Positions 1-8,333 are shown, counted from the stretch's first letter. The stretch is DNA of 64,000 bases from Arthrobacter sp. 9V (GCF_902506065.1 NZ_LR732912.1:1350718-1414717); one strand, 5' to 3'. The notes: generated from the sequence alone by a model not told the origin. A program made the numbers and translations.

Positions 1-2
1 AC

Positions 3-92
3 GTCGCCCAGGAACTCAACGGCCGCCCACGCAAAACGCTCGACTGGGATACCCCAGCCGAGCGTCTGCGTGATCTACTAATGACCACATAA
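3..92 (+). CDS. IS30-family transposase, C-terminal fragment (cut by window edge)
   Basis: An open frame enters from the left edge and stops at TAA 90-92. Its last residues include the run LNGRPRKTLDWDTPAERL, which is typical of the extreme C-terminus of IS30-family DDE transposases that move insertion sequences by cut/copy-and-join. Only about 29 codons are visible, so intactness cannot be judged. The element lies just beyond the 3' end of galE and does not interrupt it. The AC-rich stretch around 98-120 (tgttgcaacgacc) resembles a right terminal inverted repeat of such elements, but the other end is outside the window. Confidence 0.75.
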   Translation, partial: VAQELNGRPRKTLDWDTPAERLRDLLMTT

Positions 93-121
93 CACCAGCA
101 GTGTTGCAACGACCACTAGAA

Positions 122-146
122 ACCGCCACCTCGCGCGAGGTGAGCG
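122..146 (-). terminator. galE: Hairpin downstream of galE
   Basis: Read on the minus strand, CCGC-T-CACCTCGC pairs with GCGAGGTG-GCGG. The stem is about 12 bp with one bulged base and is followed by TTTC. The core at 127-142 is a perfect 16-bp palindrome. It starts about 16 bp after the galE stop, so it is most simply the galE terminator. It could also be influenced by the adjacent IS end. Confidence 0.5.
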
Positions 147-162
147 GCCGCCGTCGTTTCCC

Positions 163-1179
163 TTACGATGCGTTGTATCCGTAGGGGTTGTTCTTCTGCC
201 AGCGCCAGTGATCCTCGCACATCTGGTCCACGGTTTTGGTGGTGGACCAGCCAAGGTCTGCCAGGGCCGAGGAAGCGTCCGCCCAGAAAGCGGGGAGGTC
301 GCCGGCGCGGCGTTCGGTGATCTCGTAGGGGATGGGCTGGCCCACGGCCTTCTCGAAGGACCGCAGGACCTCCAAGACGGAGGAGCCACGACCGGAGCCC
401 AGGTTCCACCGCCGAACCCCGGGGCGCTCAGCGATGTAGTTCAGGGCTGCTACGTGGCCGTCGGCCAGGTCCACCACGTGGATGTAGTCACGCTGGGCAG
501 TGCCGTCAGGGGTGTCGTAGTCACCGCCGAAGACCATGAGCTTCTCGCGGCGTCCCACGGCTACCTGTGCAATGAAGGGGACGAGGTTGTTCGGGATGCC
601 CTGGGGGTCCTCGCCAATGCGGCCTGACGGGTGTGCACCCACGGGATTGAAATAGCGCAGCAGTGCGATATGCCAGCGGTCATCGGCGTTGCCCAGGTCA
701 GAGAGGATGTCCTCGATCTGTTCCTTGGTCCGGCCGTAGGGGTTGTTGGCGCCGATTTCCATCTTCTCGATGTAGGGGATGGGGTTGTGCTCGCCGTACA
801 CAGTGGCGGAGGAGCTGAAGACGATGGAGCGCACGTTGTGCTTGTCCATGGCGCGGAGCAGGTTCAGGGTGCCCACAATGTTGTTGTAGTAGTAGGCGAG
901 TGGTTCCTGGACGGACTCGCCCACGGCCTTCAGCCCGGCGAAGTGAATCACGGCGTCGATCTGGTGCTGATCGAAGACGGCCTCAACGGCCGGTTCATCC
1001 ACCAAATCCACCTTGTGGAAGACTGCGGTTTTACCGGTGAGCTCCGAGACCCGACGGAGGGATTCCTCGCTGGAGTTCACGAGGTTGTCCAGCACAACGA
1101 CGTCGTGACCGGCTTCCTGAAGGGACAAAACGGTGTGGGAACCGATGTAGCCGGTGCCGCCCGTGACAAGAATTTTCAT
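163..1179 (-). CDS. galE: UDP-glucose 4-epimerase
   Basis: GalE interconverts UDP-glucose and UDP-galactose (Leloir pathway and cell-surface glycan precursors) with tightly bound NAD in the cytoplasm. The 338-aa protein is of normal length for the family. It begins MKILVTGGTGYIGSH, giving the Rossmann motif GxxGxxG at residues 7-13. The SDR catalytic elements are present: FSSSATVYG near residue 120 and the YxxxK motif in NPYGRTK near residue 147. The frame stays open 20 codons upstream. I choose ATG at 1177-1179 because the homology starts exactly there and a -10-like TAGCGT lies 7 nt before it. It is divergent from a TetR gene that could control it. Confidence 0.96.
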   Translation of the reverse strand: MKILVTGGTGYIGSHTVLSLQEAGHDVVVLDNLVNSSEESLRRVSELTGKTAVFHKVDLVDEPAVEAVFDQHQIDAVIHFAGLKAVGESVQEPLAYYYNNIVGTLNLLRAMDKHNVRSIVFSSSATVYGEHNPIPYIEKMEIGANNPYGRTKEQIEDILSDLGNADDRWHIALLRYFNPVGAHPSGRIGEDPQGIPNNLVPFIAQVAVGRREKLMVFGGDYDTPDGTAQRDYIHVVDLADGHVAALNYIAERPGVRRWNLGSGRGSSVLEVLRSFEKAVGQPIPYEITERRAGDLPAFWADASSALADLGWSTTKTVDQMCEDHWRWQKNNPYGYNAS

Positions 1180-1186
1180 GGTCCCT

Positions 1187-1192
1187 ACGCTA
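1187..1192 (-). promoter_or_regulatory. galE: Candidate -10 box of galE (leaderless)
   Basis: TAGCGT on the minus strand ends 7 nt before the galE ATG, so transcription would start at or next to the start codon. There is no Shine-Dalgarno sequence. No convincing -35 hexamer is visible. Confidence 0.45.
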
Positions 1193-1234
1193 TCGGAAAT
1201 CGGAGCCACGCCGCTCTGTGTTGAGCGGTGTTGA

Positions 1235-1248
1235 AGCACGTTCGTGCT
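1235..1248. promoter_or_regulatory. Palindrome in the galE/TetR divergent region, possible TetR operator
   Basis: AGCACG-TT-CGTGCT is a perfect 6+6 inverted repeat ending 11 bp before the TetR GTG start. Just upstream, GTGTTGA occurs twice with a 10-bp period (1218-1224 and 1228-1234). Position and symmetry fit an autoregulatory operator. Binding itself is inference. Confidence 0.4.
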
Positions 1249-1259
1249 AAAAACTACTG

Positions 1260-1886
1260 GTGCCCAAAATTGTTGATGCCGAAGCCCGGCGCCATGACGT
1301 TGTCCAAGCAGTCTTCCGGATCATTGCCAGCGACGGCTTGGAACGGGCATCCCTGAGGGAAGTTGCTGACGAAGCCGGCTTGGCTGTTGGTTCGGTGCGG
1401 CACTATTTCGCCAGTAGTGATGAGCTTCTGGTCTTCTCCTTCGGAGTAGTGATCGATCGCATTGCCGGCCGTCTTGAGGCAGCGCTTGCATCCGTGGAGG
1501 ATGCCTCGCCGGACTCCTCAGAGCAACAGCAGGCCGTGCTGAACCTCCTAGGCCAGTTCCTGCCCTTGGACGAAGAGCTAGCCGTGGATGCTTGCGTCTG
1601 GATGGCATTCCGGCATGCTGCCCGGATCAAGCCTGTCCTGGCCGCCGAAGCCGAACGCAGCCACCGCACAGTGGCTGCAGTAGTGGGCCGGCTCATCATG
1701 GTCCTGAACCCCGGCGAAGCCGACGCGCAACAAACCCTCGTGACAGAAGCGGAGAGGCTCTTGGCCACCATGGATGGCTTGTGCATGCACGCGCTGCTTC
1801 AGCCAGAGTGGATGACAGCGGAGATGTGCAGCGACGTCCTCACGGCTCACCTGCGGTCCCTCAGGACCATTTCCTCCCACGGGTAG
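1260..1886 (+). CDS. TetR/AcrR-family transcriptional regulator
   Basis: This 208-aa protein has an N-terminal TetR helix-turn-helix at about residues 10-55 (ASLREVADEAGLAVGSVRHYF). An all-helical ligand-binding domain of the BetI/AcrR C-terminal type follows. The start is GTG, with no clear Shine-Dalgarno and the A-rich hexamer TAAAAA 6 nt upstream. It is divergent from galE with an 80-bp gap that contains a palindrome at 1235-1248, so autoregulation and possible control of galE are plausible. The inducer and targets cannot be read from sequence. Confidence 0.9.
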   Translation: MPKIVDAEARRHDVVQAVFRIIASDGLERASLREVADEAGLAVGSVRHYFASSDELLVFSFGVVIDRIAGRLEAALASVEDASPDSSEQQQAVLNLLGQFLPLDEELAVDACVWMAFRHAARIKPVLAAEAERSHRTVAAVVGRLIMVLNPGEADAQQTLVTEAERLLATMDGLCMHALLQPEWMTAEMCSDVLTAHLRSLRTISSHG

Positions 1887-1941
1887 GCCGCTCACTTTAC
1901 AAGAGGCACCTGGCGCCATTACCGTCCGGCGGCATCGGGAA

Positions 1942-1977
1942 TAGACTGGGATATGTCGGGGACCTGCCAAAGGGAGG
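1942..1977 (+). promoter_or_regulatory. Promoter -10 and ribosome binding site of the 1985 gene
   Basis: TAGACT at 1942-1947 is a good -10 box. GGGAGG at 1972-1977 is a strong Shine-Dalgarno 7 nt before ATG 1985. This contrasts with the leaderless starts common elsewhere in the window and fixes the start of the following gene. Confidence 0.5.
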
Positions 1978-1984
1978 AATTCGC

Positions 1985-2596
1985 ATGCACGAATCAGGCG
2001 GCCCGGGATGGCGCATCACCATGGATACGTCCGGGCCGATGCTCATCGCTCTGTACTTGCGCGATGTAGCGGGACTCGATGGTGCCGGAAAACCCGTACT
2101 CTCCCAAGCAGCTCCCAAAGTCCGGCACGCGGACCACAAGCACCTCACCTCTGATGTTGGGGGATTCCCGGCGCTGAAAACTGAGTGGGAGGCGTGGTGG
2201 GAGAGCCTGGTGAAGTCGTATCCCAATCCGGCTCCCGAATTGTCACCGCCCAGCTTCAAAGCCTTTGGCAATTCGCCGGCACTCCAGCGCGTCCTGCAGG
2301 CGCATTTTGGCTCAGCATTGGGATGGGCCACGGACAGGATCGATGAGTATGCCCACCTTGAGGCCGCTCGTGAGGCCAACGGGGAGACTCATGTCCTCAA
2401 TGAATTGGTTGAGGACAGGCTCCTGGAGGTGGGCCGCAGTTCCCGCGACTTTGAACTCACCATCATTGAACTGCCACTTAACGAGCCGCGTGCTTGGTAT
2501 CTGGAACCAAGCACCATGATCATGAGCCACCAGCTGCTCAACGAGCCTGATGTGTTCCGCAGCTACGTTCAGCCCGTGGTGGAGATGCTCGCCTGA
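1985..2596 (+). CDS. Conserved hypothetical protein
   Basis: This 203-aa protein has no signal peptide or membrane segment and no domain I recognise. It is acidic and rich in Trp and Glu (for example KTEWEAWWESLVKSY near residue 60). The C-terminal part (LIIELPL-type strand, then YLEPSTMIMSHQLL) looks globular. The ATG at 1985 is chosen because it follows a strong Shine-Dalgarno. The same frame is open further upstream but overlaps the TetR gene. It stands alone, convergent with the following minus-strand gene. Function unknown. Confidence 0.8.
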   Translation: MHESGGPGWRITMDTSGPMLIALYLRDVAGLDGAGKPVLSQAAPKVRHADHKHLTSDVGGFPALKTEWEAWWESLVKSYPNPAPELSPPSFKAFGNSPALQRVLQAHFGSALGWATDRIDEYAHLEAAREANGETHVLNELVEDRLLEVGRSSRDFELTIIELPLNEPRAWYLEPSTMIMSHQLLNEPDVFRSYVQPVVEMLA

Positions 2597-2618
2597 GCGA
2601 GTTTTTGTCTACGAGAAC

Positions 2619-3461
2619 TTAGGTAGCCGGAGCTGAAACAGTGATGGTGACTGCCTCTGTAGGAGCGGCAGATGGATGCCAGCCGTCTCGCTTCTCCCGG
2701 TTCCACGTCTGCCCGGCCACGTCCACCTGCGTGATGGACAACGTCTTGGCGTTTGCCACTGCCCAATGGGCCACAGCCCAGGCCAACGTTCCGGAAGTCT
2801 CCAGCTGAACCGAGCGGCCCTGAACGGTGGCCGCTTGGGTGCCGAACGCCGTCGTGAGTTCATCGACGACGGCGGCAGGGTCACCAGCCGCTTCGGGCAT
2901 CCGCAGTTCGCAGTTCAGCGCCGCCTCGGAGTGCCCGGTCAGGGCAGAAGCGAAGGCTCTGCCCATTCCTTCATGCTGAGCGTAGGCGCGGGGAAAGGCG
3001 GAACGTTGGACTGCTTGGGCGGCCTGGGTGATCTCCATGGACTCGTAGCCGGGAACCTTGACCAGGCCATCAAAGAACGCGTTCGCTGCATAGACGGGAT
3101 CCATGACCTGTTCCTCGGTTCCCCAGCCTTGCGAGGGCCTCTGCTGGAACAAACCGCGGGAGTCGGGGCCGGCGTCGTCCCCGTAGTTGATGTTCCGCAG
3201 CCTGGACTCCTGCATGGCTGTGGCCAGGGCAATGGTTGCCGCCCGCGGCGGAAGTCCTCGCCGAACGGAGATGGCCGAGATCAGCGAAGCGTTGGCAACC
3301 TGATCGGTGGCGAGTTCATGGCTTTCGGGGCCCACAACGGCGAAGCAGCGCTCCGTGACCAGGGTCTCGGAGCGCTGCAGCACCGCAACTATTGCGTAAA
3401 CGGCACCTGCCACGAGGGCCAAAGCCAGCACCGCAACGATGGCGCGGCGGAACCGGCGCAT
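2619..3461 (-). CDS. Membrane-anchored lysozyme-like (transglycosylase-fold) protein
   Basis: The 280-aa protein starts with a basic run (MRRFRRA) and one hydrophobic segment at about residues 7-28, so the rest should face outside. The stretch ATAMQESRLRN, with a candidate catalytic Glu at residue 85, then NYGDDAGPDSRGLFQQRP and a WGT motif, is the pattern of goose-type lysozyme / SLT-like folds in actinobacteria. The C-terminal 100 residues match nothing I know. An AGGAG ribosome site precedes the ATG. It starts 14 bp after the dapD stop on the same strand, so it is probably co-transcribed with dapD, a peptidoglycan precursor gene. That fits a wall role. Enzymatic activity is inferred. Confidence 0.75.
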   Translation of the reverse strand: MRRFRRAIVAVLALALVAGAVYAIVAVLQRSETLVTERCFAVVGPESHELATDQVANASLISAISVRRGLPPRAATIALATAMQESRLRNINYGDDAGPDSRGLFQQRPSQGWGTEEQVMDPVYAANAFFDGLVKVPGYESMEITQAAQAVQRSAFPRAYAQHEGMGRAFASALTGHSEAALNCELRMPEAAGDPAAVVDELTTAFGTQAATVQGRSVQLETSGTLAWAVAHWAVANAKTLSITQVDVAGQTWNREKRDGWHPSAAPTEAVTITVSAPAT

Positions 3462-3475
3462 TGGTTTATCTCCTG

Positions 3476-4501
3476 CTAGTTGGCGTGGAGAGCCTCGTTC
3501 AGCTCCACGGTCTGGCCCTTGCGCGGAAGAACTTCCACGCCACCGGTGGTGGAGTTACGGCGGAAGAGGAGGTTGGGGACGCCGGAGAGTTCCACGGCCT
3601 TGATGATCTGGCTGGTGTCCTCGCCGTTCTCATCCTTGGGGCCGGGAATCCGTACACGGGTGCCGGCGGTGACGTACAGGCCGGCCTCTACAACGGAGTC
3701 ATCGCCGATGCTGATGCCCACACCGGAGTTGGCGCCAAGCAGGACGCGCTCGCCCAAGGCGATCTTTTCCTTGCCGCCGCCGGAGAGCGTGCCCATGATG
3801 GACGCTCCGCCGCCGACGTCCGTGCCGTCGCCGGCTACGACGCCTGCAGAGATGCGGCCTTCCACCATGGAGGTGCCCAGGGTTCCGGCGTTGAAGTTCA
3901 CGAAGCCTTCGTGCATCACGGTGGTGCCTTCGGCGAGGTGGGCACCCAGTCGGACGCGGTCGGCGTCGGCGATGCGCACGCCTGTGGGTACCACGTAGTC
4001 AACCATCCGCGGGAACTTGTCCACGCCGTACACCACAACGTTGCCGCGCTTGCGCAGACGGGCGCGGGTCAGTTCGAAGCCGTCAACGGCGGCGGGGCCG
4101 AAATTGGTCCACACTACGTTGGGCAGCTTGCCGAAGACGCCGTCCAGGTTGATGCTGTTCGGCTTCACCAAGCGGTGCGAAAGCAAGTGCAGGCGCAGGT
4201 AAGCATCGGCGGTGTCTGCCGGGGCGGCGTCGAGGTCGATCTGTGCGAAGACCACCTTCTGCTCGGTGCCGCGATCGGCGTCCTTGCCTTCCTCGGCAAG
4301 TGCCGTGAGTGCGGGATCGGCGTTCTCGACGTCGCGCAAAGACTCGGCGGCGACACCAAGCGCGGGTGCGGGGTACCAGACATCCAACACAGTTGCTTCC
4401 CCGGACGCCGAGGTGGCGATGGTGGCGAGGCCGAAGCCATAGGCCGATCGGGGGTTGGCGGGCGCGGTTGCGGGCACAGCAGAGGAAGCAGTTTCAGTCA
4501 T
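3476..4501 (-). CDS. dapD: 2,3,4,5-tetrahydropyridine-2,6-dicarboxylate N-succinyltransferase
   Basis: DapD transfers succinyl from succinyl-CoA to tetrahydrodipicolinate in the succinylase branch of lysine and meso-diaminopimelate synthesis. At 341 aa it has the actinobacterial length. An N-terminal domain is followed by left-handed beta-helix hexapeptide repeats (about residues 175-290, for example [20 protein letters not shown]). The motifs [14 protein letters not shown] and [13 protein letters not shown] are characteristic. It is divergent from dapE, the desuccinylase of the same pathway, with 95 bp between the starts. A TAGACT box lies 6 nt before the ATG, indicating a leaderless message. 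Confidence 0.97.
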   Translation of the reverse strand: MTETASSAVPATAPANPRSAYGFGLATIATSASGEATVLDVWYPAPALGVAAESLRDVENADPALTALAEEGKDADRGTEQKVVFAQIDLDAAPADTADAYLRLHLLSHRLVKPNSINLDGVFGKLPNVVWTNFGPAAVDGFELTRARLRKRGNVVVYGVDKFPRMVDYVVPTGVRIADADRVRLGAHLAEGTTVMHEGFVNFNAGTLGTSMVEGRISAGVVAGDGTDVGGGASIMGTLSGGGKEKIALGERVLLGANSGVGISIGDDSVVEAGLYVTAGTRVRIPGPKDENGEDTSQIIKAVELSGVPNLLFRRNSTTGGVEVLPRKGQTVELNEALHAN

Positions 4502-4507
4502 GGGCCA

Positions 4508-4590
4508 AGTCTATCCAGCAGGCAGAGGTCGGTTAAAACCCGTCTCACGCCGTAGAAGTCGCATTTACGGTTGATGCCTGGGATTAGGCT
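4508..4590. promoter_or_regulatory. Divergent leaderless promoters of dapD and dapE
   Basis: On the minus strand TAGACT (4508-4513) lies 6 nt before the dapD ATG. On the plus strand TAGGCT (4585-4590) lies 6 nt before the dapE GTG. The two -10 boxes face away from each other within 95 bp, so the upstream promoter elements share about 70 bp, which would allow coordinated control of both pathway genes. Neither gene has a Shine-Dalgarno. Confidence 0.6.
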
Positions 4591-4596
4591 GGACGG

Positions 4597-5721
4597 GTGA
4601 CCTTGAATCCTGCACCCGCCCTCCTTGACCTTCGCCAGGACGTTGCCTTGCTGACGGCAGCCATCATTGACTTCAACAGCGTATCCGGCAACGAGACCGA
4701 GCTCGCCGATGCCGTCGAGTCCGCCCTGCGTGCCATCCCCGCCTACACAGTCATCCGTGACGGCGACGCCATCATTGCCCGGACCGAGCTCGGCCGCTCG
4801 GAGCGTGTGATCTTGGCCGGACACCTGGACACCGTGCCCCTGCCCACCGTTGAGGGTTCTCTGGGCACCGTCCCGGCCACCTGGGAGTCCGGTATTCCCG
4901 GGGAAGGCGTGCTGTATGGCCGTGGAACCACGGATATGAAGGGTGGCGTTGCGGTGCAGCTCGCGCTTGCGGCAACACTGTTCGACGACGGGCGGCAGCC
5001 GGACAAGGACGTCACGTTCGTCTTTTATGATCACGAGGAAGTGGAAGCGACCAAGAGCGGCCTCGGCAGGTTGGTTCGGAACCACGGAGATCTGCTGAAG
5101 GGTGATTTCGCGATCCTTTTGGAGCCCACGCACGGCACTGTGGAAGGCGGTTGTAACGGGACCAGTCGTTTTGAAGCCACCACCATCGGCGAAACAGCCC
5201 ACTCCGCACGCGCATGGATGGGTGTGAACGCCATCCACGCCGCAGCCCCCATCCTGGCTCGGCTGGCCGCTTACCAGCCGGAGACCATCAACGTGGATGG
5301 CCTGGATTACCGCGAAAGCCTCAACGCGGTGAAGATCAAGGGTGGAACTGCAGGCAATGTCATTCCGGACCGTTGTGTGGTGGAAATCAACTACCGCTTT
5401 GCTCCGGACAAAACCCCTGACCAGGCCGAGGCCCATGTCAGAGAGTTGTTGGAAGGATTCGACGTCGTCCGTACGGACGCTGCTGCCGGCGCGAGGCCCG
5501 GACTCAACCACCCCGCAGCTGCGTCCTTCGTTGCCGCAGTGGGTGCCGAGCCCAAGCCCAAATACGGTTGGACCGACGTCGCGCGTTTCAGTGAGCTGGG
5601 TATCCCGGCGGTGAACTTCGGCCCCGGCGATCCTCTCCTGGCGCACAAAGACAACGAACACGTCGACGCCGATGCCATCCGTGAGTGCCTGCGTGCGCTG
5701 AGGACGTGGCTGGCGCCGTAG
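4597..5721 (+). CDS. dapE: Succinyl-diaminopimelate desuccinylase
   Basis: DapE hydrolyses N-succinyl-LL-diaminopimelate to LL-DAP and succinate; it is a dinuclear zinc enzyme of the M20 family. The 374-aa protein has the metal and catalytic motifs in order: GHLDTVP near residue 75, YGRGTTDMKGG near residue 108, FYDHEEVE near residue 147, and a final HKDNEHVD motif near residue 350. A dimerisation (lid) domain lies between. The GTG start follows a TAGGCT box by 6 nt. It is divergent from dapD and is followed by a strong hairpin terminator. Confidence 0.96.
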   Translation: MTLNPAPALLDLRQDVALLTAAIIDFNSVSGNETELADAVESALRAIPAYTVIRDGDAIIARTELGRSERVILAGHLDTVPLPTVEGSLGTVPATWESGIPGEGVLYGRGTTDMKGGVAVQLALAATLFDDGRQPDKDVTFVFYDHEEVEATKSGLGRLVRNHGDLLKGDFAILLEPTHGTVEGGCNGTSRFEATTIGETAHSARAWMGVNAIHAAAPILARLAAYQPETINVDGLDYRESLNAVKIKGGTAGNVIPDRCVVEINYRFAPDKTPDQAEAHVRELLEGFDVVRTDAAAGARPGLNHPAAASFVAAVGAEPKPKYGWTDVARFSELGIPAVNFGPGDPLLAHKDNEHVDADAIRECLRALRTWLAP

Positions 5722-5741
5722 CCCTGGAATTCCCGCGCAAC

Positions 5742-5785
5742 AAAAAGAAGGTCCGCAGCTTGGTAGCTGCGGACCTTCTGCTTTA
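5742..5785. terminator. Bidirectional terminator between dapE and gluD
   Basis: A perfect 15-bp stem (5746-5760 with 5765-5779) has the loop TGGT. Five A residues precede it, giving a U-run for minus-strand transcripts, and GCTTTA follows it on the plus strand. It sits between two convergent genes and is a strong intrinsic terminator for the glu operon. Confidence 0.9.
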
Positions 5786-5793
5786 GTGGAGAA

Positions 5794-6660
5794 TTATTTC
5801 TTGTCCGTACCCGGTACGTTGACTTCGAGATCCACCGTCTTGATGGCCGACGCCATGCCGCCGGCGGCCTTCTTGGAACCGCGGCGCTCAATCAAGATTG
5901 CGATCCGTGAGACCGTCAGGTTGATCAGGATGTAGATCGCAGCGCCCACGAAGAATGCCGGGAACAGGAAGTCAGGGCCCAGGAAGTCGGCCATGATCTG
6001 GATCTTCCGGAGCAGTTCCTCGTAGCCCACGATGTAGCCAAGCGAGGTGTCCTTGAGCAGTACCACCAGCTGGGCTACCAAGGATGGAAGCATGCGCCGG
6101 ACTGCCTGGGGGAACTCGATGGACATCCGCGACTGGAAGCTCCGCAAGCCGATGGCCAGGCCGGCTTCGCGTTGACCCTTGGGGAGGGACTGGATGCCGG
6201 CGCGGAGGATTTCAGCAAAAATGGCGGCGTTGTACAGGGTCAGGCCCACCACGACAGCCTGGAACTGGCCCGTGGCGAACACCAGCAGGACGAACAACAT
6301 CATGAGGACCACAGGCATGCCGCGGAGGAACTCAAGCACCACCTGGGTAGGAATCCGGATCCAGGCGATCAAGGAGATACGCAGCAGGCACAGCGCGATG
6401 CCCAAAGGGAACGCGATGACGGCCGCCACGGCAGCCGCAGCCAACGTTGAGAGGATGCCTTGGCCGATCAGGCTCCACACGTCCGGCGCCATGGGGCCGT
6501 AGAAGATGGCCCAGCGCTCGGCGTCGAAAATACCTTGCTGCGCCAGCGTGATGACAGCGATAGCCAGGATGCCAAGGATGATCAGGACGCCCGCGGCTGA
6601 GCCGATGAGCGAATAGAGGCGGGCCTTTGGCCCGGGGACGTCGTAAAGGACCGATGTCAT
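5794..6660 (-). CDS. gluD: Glutamate ABC transporter permease GluD-type
   Basis: This inner-membrane permease subunit of a polar amino acid (His/Glu/Gln-type) importer has 288 aa. The first hydrophobic segment is at about residues 16-38. The conserved permease core (about 70-270) contains the EAA loop that contacts the ATPase (region around LPKGQREAGLAIGLRSFQS). A short charged C-terminal tail follows. Its start overlaps the gluC stop by 4 bp (ATGA), implying translational coupling. It is the last gene of gluA-gluB-gluC-gluD and is followed by a strong terminator. Substrate assignment rests on the Corynebacterium-like gluABCD gene order. Confidence 0.9.
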   Translation of the reverse strand: MTSVLYDVPGPKARLYSLIGSAAGVLIILGILAIAVITLAQQGIFDAERWAIFYGPMAPDVWSLIGQGILSTLAAAAVAAVIAFPLGIALCLLRISLIAWIRIPTQVVLEFLRGMPVVLMMLFVLLVFATGQFQAVVVGLTLYNAAIFAEILRAGIQSLPKGQREAGLAIGLRSFQSRMSIEFPQAVRRMLPSLVAQLVVLLKDTSLGYIVGYEELLRKIQIMADFLGPDFLFPAFFVGAAIYILINLTVSRIAILIERRGSKKAAGGMASAIKTVDLEVNVPGTDKK

Positions 6661-7307
6661 CGGGCAATCGCCACCTTTCGTTCAACAAAGTGCGCCAGAA
6701 GTCCCAAGGGAACTGTGATCAAGAGGTAGAAGAAAGCCACCCCGAGGAGGATCCAGAGGACCTGGTTGCCGTAGTCGTTGGAGAGCTGGCGGCCGTAACC
6801 GAAAAGCTCCAGGACGAAGAACGCGCCTGCTACCGAGGAGTTCTTTACCAATGCGATCAGGATGTTGATCAACGGGGGTATAACGGTGCGCACGGCTTGT
6901 GGGAGGACAATGAAGCCCAGAACCTGGGTGAAGGTCATGCCGATGCTGCGGGCAGCTTCTGCCTGGCCCACCGGAACGCTGTTGACGCCGGAACGGACTG
7001 CTTCGGCAATGAAGGCGGCCGTGTAGCTGCTCAACGCGATGATGGCAGCAACTTCGAATTGTTCAAACTTGACGCCAAGCCTGGGGAGAACAATGGCGGC
7101 GAAAAAGAAAATAATGGTCAACGGGGTGTTACGCGCCACTTCAACATAGAACATGCTGAAACCGCGAAGTGCTGCCACGGGGGAAACCCTCATGGCCGCC
7201 AGGAGTGTGCCGACAATAAGGGCAATGATTCCTGAAATTACGGAGAGATACAGGGTTCGGAGAAATCCGTCCCAGTATTCGGGGAGGCTTGCTATGACGG
7301 CGTCCAT
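6657..7307 (-). CDS. gluC: Glutamate ABC transporter permease GluC-type
   Basis: The 216-aa permease has several membrane segments and the EAA-loop region VPVGQAEAARSIGMTFTQ near residue 120. That loop docks the ATPase GluA. It probably pairs with GluD as the heterodimeric channel. It begins 92 bp after gluB, beyond a stable hairpin at 7353-7390 that separates the highly expressed binding protein from the permeases. It overlaps gluD by 4 bp. Confidence 0.9.
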   Translation of the reverse strand: MDAVIASLPEYWDGFLRTLYLSVISGIIALIVGTLLAAMRVSPVAALRGFSMFYVEVARNTPLTIIFFFAAIVLPRLGVKFEQFEVAAIIALSSYTAAFIAEAVRSGVNSVPVGQAEAARSIGMTFTQVLGFIVLPQAVRTVIPPLINILIALVKNSSVAGAFFVLELFGYGRQLSNDYGNQVLWILLGVAFFYLLITVPLGLLAHFVERKVAIAR

Positions 7308-7352
7308 GGCTTCCTTTGGCTGCAGCTAATCAGGGAACAGGGTCCTGGATTC

Positions 7353-7390
7353 GTCAACTGCCGCCACCCGAAGGGGCGGCGGCAGTTGAC
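7353..7390 (-). promoter_or_regulatory. Intercistronic hairpin between gluB and gluC
   Basis: A 17-bp stem with a single mismatch (arms 7353-7369 and 7374-7390) and loop GAAG starts about 10 nt after the gluB stop. No U-tract follows on the minus strand, so it is probably an mRNA-stabilising or attenuating element. Such an element would keep binding protein above permease, as known for other binding-protein operons. Confidence 0.65.
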
Positions 7391-7399
7391 GGGTCCCGA

Positions 7400-8278
7400 C
7401 TAGTAGCGGTTGATCGTAGGAAGTTCAGGGGCGGTCTTGATGACCTTGCCTGCAGTGGCTTCCCAAGCCTTCTTGTAGGTATCGTCCTTGGCGAATCCCT
7501 CAAGCTGGTCGTTGATCCAGTTCCGGAAAACGGTGTCGTCCTTCTTCAGGCCGATGCCGTAAGGCTCCTTGGTGAAGGTTTCATCCGAGGCGAGCTTGAA
7601 AGCATCCGGTTCCTTGTCCACGTAGCCGGCAAGGATCACGTTGTCAGTGGTGACCGCAACAACCTGCTTGTTGCGCAGCGGCTCCAGGCAAGCGGTGTAG
7701 GTGGCCGCGGGGACTACCTCTGCTTTGTACTTCTCCGCGATGGTCTTGGCCGGGGTGGAACCCGTAACGGAGCAGACCTTCTTGCCGGCGACATCCTCGG
7801 GCTTGGTGATGGAGTTATCGTCCTTGTTCACCAGCAGCGCCTGGCCTGCTTCGTAGTACGGCCCCGCGAAGGCGACCTTTTCCTTACGGGCATCGTTGAT
7901 GGTGTACGTGGCGATCACAAGATCCACGCGGCCCTGCTCGATGAACGACTCACGGTTCTGGGAGACCGTTTCTACCCACTCGATCTTGTCAGCCGGGATA
8001 CCCAGCTTGGCGGCGATTGCCTTGCCCATTTCGACGTCGAAACCGACAGGCTTGCCATCAAGGCCTTTCTGGCCGAACAAGGGCTGATCGAACTTGGTAC
8101 CGATCTTGATGGTCCCGGCCTTGTTCAGCTTCTCCATGGTGGTGCCGGCTTCAAAGCTCGCCGAGGCAACCGGGGGAGTGGTGGTGCTGCTGCCGCCGCC
8201 GCAAGCGCTCAGCGAGATGGCAAGCGCAGCCGATGCGGCCACCAGGAGTGACTTCCTCCGGGTAATAAGAGACTTCAT
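7400..8278 (-). CDS. gluB: Glutamate-binding lipoprotein
   Basis: This extracytoplasmic solute-binding protein of the family 3 (polar amino acid) type has 292 aa. A signal peptide with twin-Arg-like basic start (ITRRKSLLVAA) leads to the lipobox LSAC near residue 26, after which the Cys would be lipid-anchored. The mature part carries family motifs such as GTKFDQPLFG, GFDVEMGKAIAAKLG and NRESFIEQGRVDLVIATY. It is second in the glu operon, 55 bp after gluA, and is followed by a hairpin that probably boosts its transcript level. Confidence 0.93.
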   Translation of the reverse strand: MKSLITRRKSLLVAASAALAISLSACGGGSSTTTPPVASASFEAGTTMEKLNKAGTIKIGTKFDQPLFGQKGLDGKPVGFDVEMGKAIAAKLGIPADKIEWVETVSQNRESFIEQGRVDLVIATYTINDARKEKVAFAGPYYEAGQALLVNKDDNSITKPEDVAGKKVCSVTGSTPAKTIAEKYKAEVVPAATYTACLEPLRNKQVVAVTTDNVILAGYVDKEPDAFKLASDETFTKEPYGIGLKKDDTVFRNWINDQLEGFAKDDTYKKAWEATAGKVIKTAPELPTINRY

Positions 8279-8333
8279 GGTGTTCCTTTCATTGGGTGGC
8301 CGCCTTACGGCCGGGGGTGCTGGCGGTAAGGAG

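Noticed and set aside
127-142. IS30 terminal inverted repeat
   Set aside because: The palindrome is self-symmetric and positioned as a galE terminator; the IS end cannot be confirmed without the left end of the element.
1592-1984. N-terminal extension of the gene at 1985
   Set aside because: It overlaps the TetR gene in another frame and lies upstream of a clear promoter and Shine-Dalgarno that mark ATG 1985.
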